Counted from the first letter of the stretch, positions 15,901 to 25,274 are shown. The stretch is 54,032 nucleotides of DNA from an uncultured bacterium (GCA_902799955.1 CADCCQ010000029.1:15041-69072), one strand, 5' to 3'. Notes: a model not told the origin generated them from the letters alone. Numbers and translations are program-made.

Positions 15901-15942
15901 ATGGCGAAGGGAAGGCCTCCGCCGGAGGGGAACGAAAAATGA
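15901..15942 (+). CDS. Possible 13-codon upstream ORF overlapping the GH95 start
   Basis: ATG at 15901 opens MAKGRPPPEGNEK, whose TGA (15940-15942) overlaps the GH95 start codon (ATGA). Three consecutive Pro codons (CCT CCG CCG) form one arm of a hairpin whose other arm is the GH95 ribosome site GGAGG. It has no strong ribosome site of its own, only a weak AGG. Translation would open the hairpin; a PPP stall is known to depend on EF-P. It could be fortuitous. Confidence 0.3.
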   Translation: MAKGRPPPEGNEK

Positions 15943-17963
15943 AAAACACATGTTTTGCGCTAATCGCCGCGGCACTTTCCGCTTCGACGTCCACAAACGG
16001 CGACACGCTCATCGACCTGGAGGCGCCCGTATCCTCGTGGGAGGACGGCATACCGCTCGGCAACGGCGGCGCGGGCGCGCTCGTCTGGGGCGGCGGCGAC
16101 ACACTGAACATCACTCTCGACCGGGCCGACTTCTGGCATAACGTCGTCCCCTCCCGCTACGACTCCCCGGACTTCACGTGGGATACGCTCGTGGACACTG
16201 TCGCGAAGAAGGACGACGCCAGACGCCGCGAGATATTCGACAAGGGAGAGTCCGCCACGAAGCTCCCAGGCGTCCGGCTGGTCCTCAAGCTCGCGCCAGG
16301 TCTCTCCATCAGGCGCTTCCGCCTCGACGGCGCCTCCGCCGCCGCGACGGTCGTGGTGGCGACGCCTGGCGGCGACAGGGAGATCCTCGCGTGGTTCGAC
16401 GACGGCGACAAGCTTCTCTCCATGCGCGTCCCCGAAGGCGTCGCTTTCGCTTCGAAGGAGTTCGTCAAGAATCAGTCGTTCGCGAAGCTCGGCGGATACC
16501 CGGAAGCCGAAGTTGAATACGCAGACGCGAAGGCGATGTACCGCCGCGCGCGTCGCGCTGGCGCCGACAACAGGTTCGACACGGACTTCGAGGCAGGCGT
16601 GCGCTTCCGCGCCGCGGACGCCAGGCCGCGCTCCGAATTCTGGCCGAGGTTCAACGCCAAGAGCGCAGTCTCCATCCCAGACGCGGACATGCAGCGAATG
16701 TATGACATCGCGATGTACCTCTACGGCGCGGGCGCGCGCGCCGGGCACGCCCCGCTCGCCCTGCAGGGGCTGTGGACGGCGGACAACGGGCAGCTCCCTC
16801 CGTGGCACGGCGACTACCACAACGACCTCAACACCGAGATGACATACTGGGCCGCCGGCCCCGCCGGGCACATCGAGGCCCTCGAGGCGTTCGCGGACTT
16901 CTACATCGAGCGACTCCCAGAGTGCCGCGAGTTCTGCCGCAAGATCTTCAAGGGCGGCGACGGCGCCGTCATCCCCCCGACGATGGGCTACGCCGCGCAG
17001 CCGATCCTGGGCTGGACAGCCTACACGATCCCCCCGATCCACGGCATCTGGGCGTACAACACCTTCTGCGACGCATGGGACTACGACCCGACCCCCGAAA
17101 AGGCCGCGAAGTACCTCGCGTTCGGACGCGAGCTCGCGGCGGGGCTCGAGCATTCGTGGAAGGTCGTCGACGGCGTCCGCCGGCTAGAGCTCTCCTGCTC
17201 GCCGGAAGTCGGCGACAACAGGAACGAATGTTTCCTCAACGCGAACTCCAGCTACGAACGCGCGATCCTGAACAGCTTCTACATCTGGCTCTCGCGCTTC
17301 GCGGAGGCCTGCGGCGACAAGGAGGAATCGAAGAAGTGGCGCGGGCACGTCGGAACGTTCGGTCCGCCGAACGCGACGAAGGACGGCGTCCTGGAGATAT
17401 CCCGCGGCAAGCCGCTGACGTTCACACACCGCCATGCGTCGCATCTTCTGCAGGTGTTCCCGCTCGTCAACGTCCCGCCGGAGGCCGGCGTCGACTTTCA
17501 GAAGTCGATCGACCAATGGGAGAGCCTCGGCACGGGGCTGTGGTGCGGATACTCCTTCTCGTGGGCCGGGTGTTTCGAGGCGCGGCTCGGGCGCGGCGAC
17601 CGTGCCCACCGCTACCTCAAGGACTTCCAGCGCGCGTTCGTCTCGCGCAACGGATTCCACGTGAACGGAGACCAGACGAAGAGCGGGCTCTCGCGCTTCA
17701 CCTACCGCCCGTTCACGCTCGAGGGCAACTTCGGCTATGCGCGCGGCATCCAGGAGATGCTCCTCTCCTACGACCCCGCAACGAACAGCTACCGCCTGTT
17801 CCCCGCGCTTCCGAAGGCATGGGACGGCAAGAAGGTGTCGTTCAGGGACCTGCGCCTCCCGGGCGGACACCGCGTCACCGCGAAGCGCATGGCTGACGGG
17901 ACCGTCACGCATGTTCTCGTGGCGAACCCGGACGCCGGATTCGTTCCGAAGCTGGCAAAATGA
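15939..17963 (+). CDS. Exported GH95-family glycosidase (alpha-L-fucosidase-like)
   Basis: 674 residues with a signal peptide (about 1-20). The family layout is present: an N-terminal beta domain starting PVSSWEDGIPLGNGGAGALVWGG, then the (alpha/alpha)6 barrel with ALQGLWTADN near 272-282, PWHGDYHNDLNTEMTYW, and LSCSPEVGDN (the SPE whose Glu near 424 matches the family's acid). HRHASHLLQVFP and LEGNFGYARGIQEMLLSY follow, then the ending FPALPKAWDGKKVSFRDLRLPGG. GH95 enzymes act on alpha-1,2-fucosyl or galactosyl glycans. At 674 residues it is shorter than many members. GGAGGGG precedes the ATG at a proper distance. Confidence 0.88.
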   Translation: MKNTCFALIAAALSASTSTNGDTLIDLEAPVSSWEDGIPLGNGGAGALVWGGGDTLNITLDRADFWHNVVPSRYDSPDFTWDTLVDTVAKKDDARRREIFDKGESATKLPGVRLVLKLAPGLSIRRFRLDGASAAATVVVATPGGDREILAWFDDGDKLLSMRVPEGVAFASKEFVKNQSFAKLGGYPEAEVEYADAKAMYRRARRAGADNRFDTDFEAGVRFRAADARPRSEFWPRFNAKSAVSIPDADMQRMYDIAMYLYGAGARAGHAPLALQGLWTADNGQLPPWHGDYHNDLNTEMTYWAAGPAGHIEALEAFADFYIERLPECREFCRKIFKGGDGAVIPPTMGYAAQPILGWTAYTIPPIHGIWAYNTFCDAWDYDPTPEKAAKYLAFGRELAAGLEHSWKVVDGVRRLELSCSPEVGDNRNECFLNANSSYERAILNSFYIWLSRFAEACGDKEESKKWRGHVGTFGPPNATKDGVLEISRGKPLTFTHRHASHLLQVFPLVNVPPEAGVDFQKSIDQWESLGTGLWCGYSFSWAGCFEARLGRGDRAHRYLKDFQRAFVSRNGFHVNGDQTKSGLSRFTYRPFTLEGNFGYARGIQEMLLSYDPATNSYRLFPALPKAWDGKKVSFRDLRLPGGHRVTAKRMADGTVTHVLVANPDAGFVPKLAK

Positions 17964-18002
17964 CGCCCCGCGCCCGCCGCGAAAATTTTTGAAAATTCCC
18001 CC

Positions 18003-18031
18003 TTGCGCGAGGCGAAGAGTTATGGTATACT
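18003..18031 (+). promoter_or_regulatory. Promoter of the tRNA-Asp/tRNA-Gln unit
   Basis: TTGCGC (18003-18008), 17 bp, TGG-TATACT (hexamer 18026-18031). The predicted start is about 14 nt before tRNA-Asp. Confidence 0.7.
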
Positions 18032-18051
18032 ATTCTCACTTTTCGGAACAC

Positions 18052-18128
18052 GGGGTTGTGGCGCAATTGGTTAGCGCACTGGACTGTCGATCCGGGGGTT
18101 GCGGGTTCGAGCCCCGTCGACCCCGCCA
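18052..18128 (+). tRNA. tRNA-Asp (anticodon GTC)
   Basis: Acceptor GGGGTTG pairs with CGACCCC (one G-U). The D arm is GGCGC-AATTGGTTA-GCGC, and the anticodon stem CTGGA/TCCGG has loop CTGTCGA, so the anticodon is GTC. The T arm is GCGGGTTCGAGCCCCGT. Discriminator G at 18125 and an encoded CCA at 18126-18128. Confidence 0.95.
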
Positions 18129-18150
18129 GTACGGAAAGTCAAGCGAGTAT

Positions 18151-18224
18151 TGCCTCGTGGTGTAATGGTAGCACCGCAGATTCTGATTCTGCTTGTTGGG
18201 GTTCGAGTCCCTGCGAGGCAACCA
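18151..18224 (+). tRNA. tRNA-Gln (anticodon CTG)
   Basis: Acceptor TGCCTCG pairs with CGAGGCA. The anticodon stem GCAGA/TCTGC has loop TTCTGAT, giving anticodon CTG. The T arm contains GGGGTTCGAGTCCCTG. Discriminator A at 18221 and encoded CCA to 18224. It lies 22 nt after tRNA-Asp in the same transcript. Confidence 0.95.
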
Positions 18225-18241
18225 TTGAAGAAGAAAAAGGG

Positions 18242-18265
18242 CCGCGCGTGAAAGCGCGGTTTTTT
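18242..18265 (+). terminator. Rho-independent terminator after the tRNA pair
   Basis: CCGCGC (18242-18247), loop GTGAAA, GCGCGG (18254-18259), then six T. It separates the tRNAs from the protease gene that starts 15 nt later. Confidence 0.9.
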
Positions 18266-18279
18266 GCTATACATAGACA

Positions 18280-18837
18280 ATGCTTCACACAGGGGAGAAC
18301 ATCGTCGGCGGCGTGCCGGTCGAAGTCGTGCGCAAGCGCGTGAGGCGCATAAGCATCCGCGTCGGCGCGGACGGCCGCGTCACGGTTTCCCTTCCGCGAT
18401 GGTTCGCCACGCTCCGTGATGCGGAGGAGTTCCTCGTCTCCAAGTGGAACTGGGTCGTCAAGACCAGGGAAAAGGCGCTGGCAAACCCTCCGCCCGCACT
18501 GCACGCTCCTCCAGCCGGGCTGGAGATACTCTCCCTCCAGGCACTCCTCCAGACGCTCAACGCCAAGTGGTCCGCCGCGCTCGGCGAACCAGGCGTCCGC
18601 TGGCGGCTCCGCAGGATGAAGACGCTCTGGGGCTCGTGCCACTGGCGCAGGCGCGTGATAACGTACAACACCGAGCTCGCGTTCATGGCCGACGACCTCG
18701 TGGAGTACGTAGTCGTCCACGAATTCACGCATTTTGCGGCGCACGACCACGGAGCGGCCTTCCAGCGGCTGATGGACGAGCGTCTCCCGGGCTGGAGGGA
18801 ATTGCGCCGGCGTTTGAACAAACGCGGCAAAATGTGA
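18280..18837 (+). CDS. YgjP-like (DUF45/M48-type) metallopeptidase
   Basis: 185 residues. Family marks are VRRISIRVGADGRVTVSLP near the N-terminus, MKTLWGSCHWRRRVITYNTEL (the conserved WGSC) and VVVHEFTHFAAHDHGAAF (HExxH zinc site with a third His). It is cytoplasmic by lack of signal. It is shorter than most members, with a compact middle region. The ATG lies 6 nt after a TGC-TATACA box that directly follows the tRNA terminator, so a leaderless message is possible but less certain than elsewhere because no -35 is present. Substrate unknown. Confidence 0.85.
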   Translation: MLHTGENIVGGVPVEVVRKRVRRISIRVGADGRVTVSLPRWFATLRDAEEFLVSKWNWVVKTREKALANPPPALHAPPAGLEILSLQALLQTLNAKWSAALGEPGVRWRLRRMKTLWGSCHWRRRVITYNTELAFMADDLVEYVVVHEFTHFAAHDHGAAFQRLMDERLPGWRELRRRLNKRGKM

Positions 18838-18843
18838 TATAAT
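18814..18843 (+). promoter_or_regulatory. Promoter of the V-ATPase subunit B gene
   Basis: TTGAAC (18814-18819), 18 bp, TATAAT (18838-18843) preceded by TGA. That TGA is also the stop codon of the YgjP-like gene. A normal leader with GAGGAG precedes the start at 18874. Confidence 0.7.
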
Positions 18844-18873
18844 ATTAAACAAGTCTGCTGAGGAGCAAAAGCA

Positions 18874-20175
18874 ATGTTCAACAACAAAGTGTACCATAAA
18901 ATCGACGCGCTCTCCGGTTCGGTCGCGACGCTCCGCGCCGAGGGAGTCAAATACAACGAGATAGCCGAAGTGGAATCCCGCGCCGGGACATCGCTCGCGC
19001 AGGTGATCAAGCTGGACGGCCCGAACGTGACGATCCAGATCTTCGCCGGCGCCCGCGGCGTGGACACCGCGGCGCGCGTGAGGTTTCTCGGCGAGACGAT
19101 GAAAGTCCCCTTCTCCGATGCGCTCCTCGGCCGCGCCTTCACGGGCGCAGGCGTCCCCCGCGACGGCGGCCCCGCCATCAGCGACAACCCGTCGCCCATC
19201 GGGCAGCCGTCCGTGAACCCGGCTAAGCGCATCATGCCGCACGAGATGGTGAGGACGAACATCCCGATGATCGACCTCTTCAACACGCTCGTGAAGTCGC
19301 AGAAGCTCCCCGTCTTCGCCAAGGCGGGCGAACCGTACAACGAGCTTCTCGCGCGCATCGCGCTCCAGGCCGACTCCGATGTCATCGTCATCGGCGGCAT
19401 GGGCCTCAAGTACGACGAGTACCTGAAGTTCCGCAGCACACTGGACAAGTCAGGCGCGCTCGCCAAGACCGTGATGTTCATCCACACCGCAGCCGACCCG
19501 ACGGTGGAGTGCAAGCTCGTCCCCGACGTCTCCCTCGCCGTCGCGGAGAAGTTCGCCCTCCAGGGCAAGGACGTCCTTGTGCTGCTCACCGACATGACGT
19601 CGTTCGCCGACGCGATGAAGGAGATCGCCATCACCATGGAGCAGATCCCCTCCAACCGCGGCTACCCCGGCGACCTCTACTCCCAGCTCGCGTCCCGCTA
19701 CGAGAAGGCGGTCGACTTCGACGGCGCCGGCTCCATCACGATCCTCGCGGTCACGACGATGCCAGGCGACGACGTGACCCACCCCGTCCCGGACAACACC
19801 GGCTACATCACCGAGGGGCAGTTCTACCTCCGCAACGGGCGTATCGAGCCGTTCGGCTCCCTCTCGCGCCTAAAGCAGCAGGTCAACAAGAACACCCGCG
19901 AAGACCACCGCACCATCATGGACGCGATGATCAAGCTCTACGCGCAGTACAAGGAGACCATCGAGAAGCAGTCGATGGGATTCAAGATGTCCGCCTGGGA
20001 CATGAAGCTGCTGAAGTACGGCGCGATGTTCGAGAAGGAGATGATGGACCTCTCCGTGAACATCCCGCTTGAAGAGGCGCTCGACCTCGGCTGGAAGATC
20101 CTGGCCGAATGCTTCGACAAGGGCGAGGTCGGCATACCGTCCAAGCTCTCGGACAAGTTCTGGCCAAAGAAGTAA
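18874..20175 (+). CDS. atpB: V-type ATP synthase subunit B, orphan
   Basis: 433-residue non-catalytic nucleotide-site subunit of the V1 head. Clear family segments: [69 protein letters not shown] in place of a full Walker [40 protein letters not shown] and [28 protein letters not shown]. Length is usual. GAGGAG lies 7-8 nt before the ATG. V-ATPase B is normally in an operon with A, D, E, I and K. Here it has its own promoter, a protease upstream and a convergent glycosyltransferase 7 nt downstream, so the other subunits must lie elsewhere. Confidence 0.94.
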   Translation: MFNNKVYHKIDALSGSVATLRAEGVKYNEIAEVESRAGTSLAQVIKLDGPNVTIQIFAGARGVDTAARVRFLGETMKVPFSDALLGRAFTGAGVPRDGGPAISDNPSPIGQPSVNPAKRIMPHEMVRTNIPMIDLFNTLVKSQKLPVFAKAGEPYNELLARIALQADSDVIVIGGMGLKYDEYLKFRSTLDKSGALAKTVMFIHTAADPTVECKLVPDVSLAVAEKFALQGKDVLVLLTDMTSFADAMKEIAITMEQIPSNRGYPGDLYSQLASRYEKAVDFDGAGSITILAVTTMPGDDVTHPVPDNTGYITEGQFYLRNGRIEPFGSLSRLKQQVNKNTREDHRTIMDAMIKLYAQYKETIEKQSMGFKMSAWDMKLLKYGAMFEKEMMDLSVNIPLEEALDLGWKILAECFDKGEVGIPSKLSDKFWPKK

Positions 20176-20182
20176 CGGCGCA

Positions 20183-21226
20183 CTAGCCGCGGCGGATCTC
20201 GGACGCCCATTCGTAGGGCTCCGAGAACTCCTCGCCCATCACGGCCTCGACCATGCACTTCAGGACGCGCCTTGCGTCGAAGAGGGCGTGGTACTTCGCG
20301 CGGCCCGCCGCCGCCACCGCCCGCCGCGCGTCGTCGTGGCCGTTGTAGTAGGCGACCTTCTCGGCCAGTTCGGCCGGGTCCATGAAATACACTGTCTCTT
20401 CGTCCGAGAAGAACCTCTGCATGTCGTTGCCGCCGTACTGGAACGTCAAGACGCCATTACCCATCAAGTGCGTGATGCGGTCGGAGGCGTACCACTTCCA
20501 TCCCTCGAAGCGGTTGATCGAAAGCCCCATCTTGGACGCGGCAATGGCATCCTCGTAGTCGCGTCCGACGACAAGAGGTGTCTTCCCCATTCCGAAGAAC
20601 CCCTTCCGGATCGACGGATCGAGCTTTGGCATAAGCGCATCCAGCAGCTCCGCCCTGGCGTCCGCCAGCGCCGGACGCCCCGCGAAGAAGAGGTCGTACT
20701 TGAAGTCGCCCTTCTTCGAGTTGTCTTCCGTCTCGAACGCCGGATCCGACGGGTTGGGGAAGAAACCGACGACGTTGGACTGTCTTTTCCATCCGTCCAG
20801 GATTTCCCCGGCTGTCGTGACGAACACCGCGTCGCAAGACTCCACCCTGCGCTCTATCTGCGCGCGGCAGTGCTCCGTCTCCACGGGGTCGCAGTTTATG
20901 TGCACGACCCTGACTCCGGGCGCCGCCTTGCGCATGGCCGCTATCGTCTCGTTGGTGACGTAGTCGCAGTGGCTTATGAACACGACGTCAGGCCGCCAGT
21001 TGCGGACTGTCTTCACAAGCCTGGAGTTCATCATCGCCGCGCCGACCTTGCGCATGAAGCCAAGGGGCGCGAGGAAGCGGGCGATGTCGCGCTCGGCGAA
21101 CGAGAGCGATGGCCAGTTGAGCCTCGTCGCCCCCGCCATGAGACGCATGTCTATGCCCGTCCGTCCGCGTCCCCAGTGGCGGATGAGGAAATTGCCGACG
21201 AAGAGAATCCTTGGAGGCGTGCGCAT
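20183..21226 (-). CDS. Glycosyltransferase, GT-B type (CgeB-like)
   Basis: 347 residues from the ATG at 21226, which has TAGGA 5 nt upstream overlapping the stop of the GH51 gene. The N-terminal RILFVGNFLIRHWGRG starts a Rossmann domain. NWRPDVVFISHCDYV and VVHINCDPVETEHCRAQI are typical of family-1-like spore-coat or CgeB-type enzymes. The C-terminal half has YDLFFAGRP, SKMGLSINRFEGWKWYASDRITHLMGNGVLTFQYGG and FFSDEETVYFMDPAELAEKVAYYN, a nucleotide-sugar binding pattern. Donor and acceptor are unknown. Confidence 0.8.
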   Translation of the reverse strand: MRTPPRILFVGNFLIRHWGRGRTGIDMRLMAGATRLNWPSLSFAERDIARFLAPLGFMRKVGAAMMNSRLVKTVRNWRPDVVFISHCDYVTNETIAAMRKAAPGVRVVHINCDPVETEHCRAQIERRVESCDAVFVTTAGEILDGWKRQSNVVGFFPNPSDPAFETEDNSKKGDFKYDLFFAGRPALADARAELLDALMPKLDPSIRKGFFGMGKTPLVVGRDYEDAIAASKMGLSINRFEGWKWYASDRITHLMGNGVLTFQYGGNDMQRFFSDEETVYFMDPAELAEKVAYYNGHDDARRAVAAAGRAKYHALFDARRVLKCMVEAVMGEEFSEPYEWASEIRRG

Positions 21227-21233
21227 GATATTC

Positions 21234-23789
21234 CTACTTTGCAATCCTAACGCTTGCGAGGCTGGCGGGGCCAAGTGTCAGCTCGTAGTAGTCGCCGACG
21301 ACCTTGCCCGTACCGGGCTTGCGTACGAAGCGGCACCCGGACTCAAGTCCGTTCGGGACAAGCGTCTCCTCCGCAATGATCTTGCCGCGTCCGTCCGTTG
21401 GGATGCGGAACGTGCAGGGCTTCTCGGTCGAGAAGTTGTAGAACGTCACGTAGCGTGAGCCGTCGGGCGCGTCGGTGGCGAATGCGTTCTCGGGCAGGTC
21501 GGGAATCACGGACGGCACGCCGCCGACGTGACCCTTCCAGAGGCGCATCGCCTCGCCGATCGACGTGAGGTGGCTCTCGAACGGGCTCACCGTGATCGCC
21601 TGCTCGTTGATCGGCTGGAAGTAGCAGACGTACCTGAGTCCCCACGCCTCCCAGTTGTGCATCATCTGGGTGAGCATCTTCGCGGCGTAGAGGCCCTCGA
21701 CGATCGCCTCCTTGCGGTACCACATGTACCAGATGTTCCATTCGTCGTAGGAGATGCCGACGTTCCAGGGAAGGCGCGAACGGAAGTTCGTCAGCGCCGC
21801 CTCGGCACGTTCCGCGCTCTTCGACACGACGTCGAACAGCTTCGCCGTGCTCTCGGGCGTCGTGTAGTCGAACAGGCAGCCGTCCCACGCGTCGTAGCGA
21901 TGGTAGGAGATCACGGGCGCGACGGCGTTGAGCGCCAGTGCGCTGTTCTTGATCCAGTCTTCACCTCCGCCCGGGTACGGACCCGACGCCGTGATCGCGA
22001 GCGTGGGATCGACCTTGAGCATCGCCTCGGCGTGCGGACGCACCATGTCCGTATAGCCCTTCGCGCCCTTGGGACCTTCCATGTGGCCGTAGCCCATCTC
22101 GTTGCCGAGCGACCACAACTTCACGCGCCCCTTGCACGCCTTCACCCAGTCGGCGGAGTCCTGCGGGCTCTCCCACGAGGCGTTGATGGTGAAGAACGGC
22201 TGCGCGCCGATCCGTTCGCAGAGCGCGAGGATGTCCTCCATGCCGATGTCGTTCTGGTCGTAGCCAAGGCCATGGGGCTGCGTTTCGATCTCGGTGTAGC
22301 TCTGAAGCGGCGCGCGCTCGTCGGGATCGGGGATGAGCCCGTCGCGCCAACGGTACTCGCCCGCGAAGTTGCCACCCGGCCAGCGGACGATGGACGTGCC
22401 GATTTCGCGCAGGTGCTCGATCACGTCCGCGCGCATCCCGCGGAAGTTGTCCGCCGGCATCACCGAGACAGCGCCGACAACGGCGTACTTCCTCCCCTTC
22501 ACGCCGATGGAGATCTCCGCCGTGACGTCCTTCTCCACCGTGAAGTCGAACGCGACGCGCTTCCAGTCGCCCCGACCCTTCGTGTTCACCGTGAATGCGC
22601 GTTCCGCAAGAACCTTCTTGCCCGACTTGACGCGCAGCACGATCGGCGTATCTACGGGTTGGAGCGTACCCACCACCGCCCTGAAGTTGTGTGCGACGCC
22701 GCCGCGGAGCCCGATGCCGCCCTGGCGGATTCCCGCCTCACCGTTTTCGTCGAGGCATCCGATCACCTGCGATCCGCGCTCGTTCCAGCGCGGCATCCGG
22801 CTGCGTGCCGCGTGGCGCGTCACGCTCAGGCCTTGGGCCTGATGGTAGAACGCCTTGGAGCCGTATGGCTCCCACAGCATCGCGACGCCGGCGCGCGAGG
22901 GCTTCCCGGCGAACTTGCGGTTCCGGACGAGCTGCGCGGAGAGTCCGCCTTGGAGCGCCGAGCGCGTATGTTCGATGTTCTGACCGAAGATGAACGCGGG
23001 AATCGGCTTCAAGGCGCGTTCCGTCGAAACCGACACCTTCGCGGGAAGCGCGTCCGGCCCGGCCTGGACGTTCGCGGCGAGCTGCGCATCCGTCAGCGCG
23101 CCCTTCCACACGCGCACCTCGTCGTAGTCCGCGCCCGCGTCGCCGTCACATGCGTACTGCGAGCCGCCGAGGAGGAATCGCGGATTGACAAGGGACGCCA
23201 GCGTCCAGCCGCTGTACACCTGCCGGTGCTCACGCTCGATCTTGCCGGTCTTCGCGTTGCGGCGCATCGCGCGCATCGTCGTGGAGCCGTTCCCGTTGTT
23301 CACGAGCGTCACGGAGATGTGGTAAGGCGTGTCCTTCTTGTACGGACACAGCATCTTGAAAGCCGAATGCTTCTTTCCGTCGCAGCACATCTCGATGCTG
23401 TCCGTGTCTGGCTTCGCGGATTCGCTCCACGCCATCGTGAAGTAGTTCTTGTCGTCCGAGCCGTAGTCGAAGATACGCGCCCAGAAATGGACGGACCGGA
23501 GCGTCGCCCATATCTCGATCGTGACGTCGGATCCGTCTGCCGGCAGGATGTTCCTTCCAAGGTCGAGATGCCCCGCTTCGTGCGTACCGCCGGGCAGGAG
23601 AAGTGTCGTCGCGGAAAGGTTTGCCTTGCCGACACTCTTCGCCTCCACACCCGTCATGGAATCCTTGACGTTCCCGGAGAAACTCCATCTGTGCGCAAGC
23701 GTCTCAGCCGTTGTCCTCTCCACCGCGCCGAGCGCAGCGAACGTGACGCACGCCGCCACCATGCCGCCAAGCAATTTCCTCTTCGTCAT
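21234..23789 (-). CDS. Exported GH51 alpha-L-arabinofuranosidase-like enzyme with N-terminal LamG domain
   Basis: 851 residues. Signal peptide about 1-23. A LamG/concanavalin-like module (about 28-225) begins AHRWSFSGNVKDSMTG and ends YDEVRVWKGALTDAQLAAN. The catalytic part starts PIPAFIFGQNIEHT, has REIGTSIVRWPGGNFAGEYRWRDG, the acid/base Glu near 564 in WSLGNEMGYGH, and the nucleophile Glu near 683 in ISYDEWNIWY. A C-terminal beta domain follows. These are the two GH51 catalytic sites. The ATG at 23789 has AAAGGGG 8 nt upstream; an in-frame ATG at 23807 is a poorer start. It is the arabinose-releasing member of this region's glycan enzymes. Confidence 0.9.
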   Translation of the reverse strand: MTKRKLLGGMVAACVTFAALGAVERTTAETLAHRWSFSGNVKDSMTGVEAKSVGKANLSATTLLLPGGTHEAGHLDLGRNILPADGSDVTIEIWATLRSVHFWARIFDYGSDDKNYFTMAWSESAKPDTDSIEMCCDGKKHSAFKMLCPYKKDTPYHISVTLVNNGNGSTTMRAMRRNAKTGKIEREHRQVYSGWTLASLVNPRFLLGGSQYACDGDAGADYDEVRVWKGALTDAQLAANVQAGPDALPAKVSVSTERALKPIPAFIFGQNIEHTRSALQGGLSAQLVRNRKFAGKPSRAGVAMLWEPYGSKAFYHQAQGLSVTRHAARSRMPRWNERGSQVIGCLDENGEAGIRQGGIGLRGGVAHNFRAVVGTLQPVDTPIVLRVKSGKKVLAERAFTVNTKGRGDWKRVAFDFTVEKDVTAEISIGVKGRKYAVVGAVSVMPADNFRGMRADVIEHLREIGTSIVRWPGGNFAGEYRWRDGLIPDPDERAPLQSYTEIETQPHGLGYDQNDIGMEDILALCERIGAQPFFTINASWESPQDSADWVKACKGRVKLWSLGNEMGYGHMEGPKGAKGYTDMVRPHAEAMLKVDPTLAITASGPYPGGGEDWIKNSALALNAVAPVISYHRYDAWDGCLFDYTTPESTAKLFDVVSKSAERAEAALTNFRSRLPWNVGISYDEWNIWYMWYRKEAIVEGLYAAKMLTQMMHNWEAWGLRYVCYFQPINEQAITVSPFESHLTSIGEAMRLWKGHVGGVPSVIPDLPENAFATDAPDGSRYVTFYNFSTEKPCTFRIPTDGRGKIIAEETLVPNGLESGCRFVRKPGTGKVVGDYYELTLGPASLASVRIAK

Positions 23790-23822
23790 GTTGTGATCCC
23801 CTTTCATTTTATCTGATGTATA

Positions 23823-23831
23823 ATTATATCA
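23823..23831 (-). promoter_or_regulatory. Extended -10 promoter of the GH51 gene
   Basis: TGA-TATAAT (23831-23823, minus); no -35 is visible at 17 bp. A leader of about 25 nt carries the AAAGGGG site. Confidence 0.6.
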
Positions 23832-23851
23832 CATCCAGGACATCGACGCCC

Positions 23852-25255
23852 CTACTTCTTCGCCTTTGAGAGGCCTGGAACAGAATGCCAGACCTTCGAG
23901 ACAAGTGGCCTCGACGCCTTGCCGAAGCAGTTGCATGCCCTGACCTCAAGGGTGTAGTCGACGTCCTGCGGGACTTCCGCGGCGTCGAACCAGAAGCGCA
24001 TCGTCTTCGGCTCGTACTTCGCAAGACGCGAATAGGCGGGAGACAGGAACTTCTTCACGAGCGGCTGTGAACCGTCCTTCGGCACTGCGCGGATCTCGTA
24101 GTCGAACACGCGCGTGCCCTTCGGTGGGACCGCGGCGGGAAAGACGCAGTTCATCACAATAGTCCACTTCCCCTCGCGGTTCTCGGTGTTGCGAGTGTCG
24201 ACATGGAGCGCCGCGCCGTCTGGGAACTGGGGAGCGACGGACGCCGCCGTGCGCCTGGCGAGCTCGAACGGCCTCTCGCCGCCCGCAAGCGGGACTATCC
24301 ACGCCGGCGCGCCCTCGGCACAGTCCTCGGCGATGTCGATACGCTCGACGACCATGCGATCTTCGTAGACGGAGACGACATAGCCCTGGCCCCCGCGCAG
24401 ATCCCTGCGGTCGGGGATTGGAGGCATCGTCCGCCCGCCCCGCTTGCGGTCCTGTCCGTTTTCATGCCCTGGAGGGTGGTTCGCATACGAAAGCGACGGA
24501 GTCGCGAAGGCGGTGAACTCGTCCTGCCAGATGGAACGCTCGTCGTTGAACGGACGGTGGGAATGGCCCATGAACATAAAGGCGTTCGGGAAGCCCTTGA
24601 GCGCCGAGTGCGCCGCGCCCTTGTCCGCCCACCCGTCCCCGTCGGGCGTCGTGCCCTTCGCCGGAGGGTGCTGGAAATAGAAGAAAGGCCGGCTCCCCTT
24701 GAAGCGCGCGCCGTTCGCGGCCATCCATTCCGGGAACTTGTCGAACGAGTCCCATTCTGCCGAAACGAAGTCGTAGCCCTTCACGGTGCGGACGCGGATC
24801 GGCGCGTATTTCTCGCCGAACAGGCGTTCCCATTCCGCTGGAAGCCCGAGTTTGACAAGCGCCTCGTCCTCGGAATAGCCGTTCGCATGCATCTCCAGCG
24901 TCATGTCGCCGTAGTGCCATCCGCCGAAGTCGTGGTTGCCCGTGCAGAAAAGCGGCACGACGTCAGTCCCGGCGAAAACACCGTCCCACGTCGCCTTCAC
25001 GTATTCGAGGCTGCTCTTCAATCCCCAGTCCGTGAGGTCGCCGGAGACTAGGACCGCGTCGACGCCGCGCGACTTGAAGTAGCGCAACGCCTTGTCGAAC
25101 ATCGCGCACGATTCCGGCGTGGTGACGTGCAGGTCGCTAACGACGCCGAAGCGAAGCGAGGGGCGACCCGCGAGCCAGCCCCCGGTCTTGCAGCCAGAGA
25201 CGAAGAACGCCGCCATCGCACCTCCGATAAACCCTCTGCGAGATATGTCCGCCAT
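23852..25255 (-). CDS. TAT-exported metallophosphoesterase (copy 1)
   Basis: 467 residues from the ATG at 25255 (AGGA 9 nt upstream). The N-terminus MADISRRGFIGGAMAAFFVSGC combines a twin-Arg motif with a lipobox-like Cys. Calcineurin-type metal motifs follow in order: VSDLHV, VSGDLTDWG, CTGNHDFGGWH, FYFQHPP and GHSHRPFND. A C-terminal domain of about 130 residues contains VFDYEIRAV and YTLEVRACNCFGKASRPLVS, a fibronectin-like beta fold. A related gene lies at 28737. Substrate unknown; secreted or lipid-anchored phosphodiesterase activity is likely. Confidence 0.85.
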   Translation of the reverse strand: MADISRRGFIGGAMAAFFVSGCKTGGWLAGRPSLRFGVVSDLHVTTPESCAMFDKALRYFKSRGVDAVLVSGDLTDWGLKSSLEYVKATWDGVFAGTDVVPLFCTGNHDFGGWHYGDMTLEMHANGYSEDEALVKLGLPAEWERLFGEKYAPIRVRTVKGYDFVSAEWDSFDKFPEWMAANGARFKGSRPFFYFQHPPAKGTTPDGDGWADKGAAHSALKGFPNAFMFMGHSHRPFNDERSIWQDEFTAFATPSLSYANHPPGHENGQDRKRGGRTMPPIPDRRDLRGGQGYVVSVYEDRMVVERIDIAEDCAEGAPAWIVPLAGGERPFELARRTAASVAPQFPDGAALHVDTRNTENREGKWTIVMNCVFPAAVPPKGTRVFDYEIRAVPKDGSQPLVKKFLSPAYSRLAKYEPKTMRFWFDAAEVPQDVDYTLEVRACNCFGKASRPLVSKVWHSVPGLSKAKK

Positions 25256-25274
25256 TGTTTGCATTCCTTTCTTG

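Noticed and set aside
21528..23816. 762-residue plus-strand open frame
   Set aside because: Antisense to the GH51 gene, which has both catalytic glutamates; biased composition.
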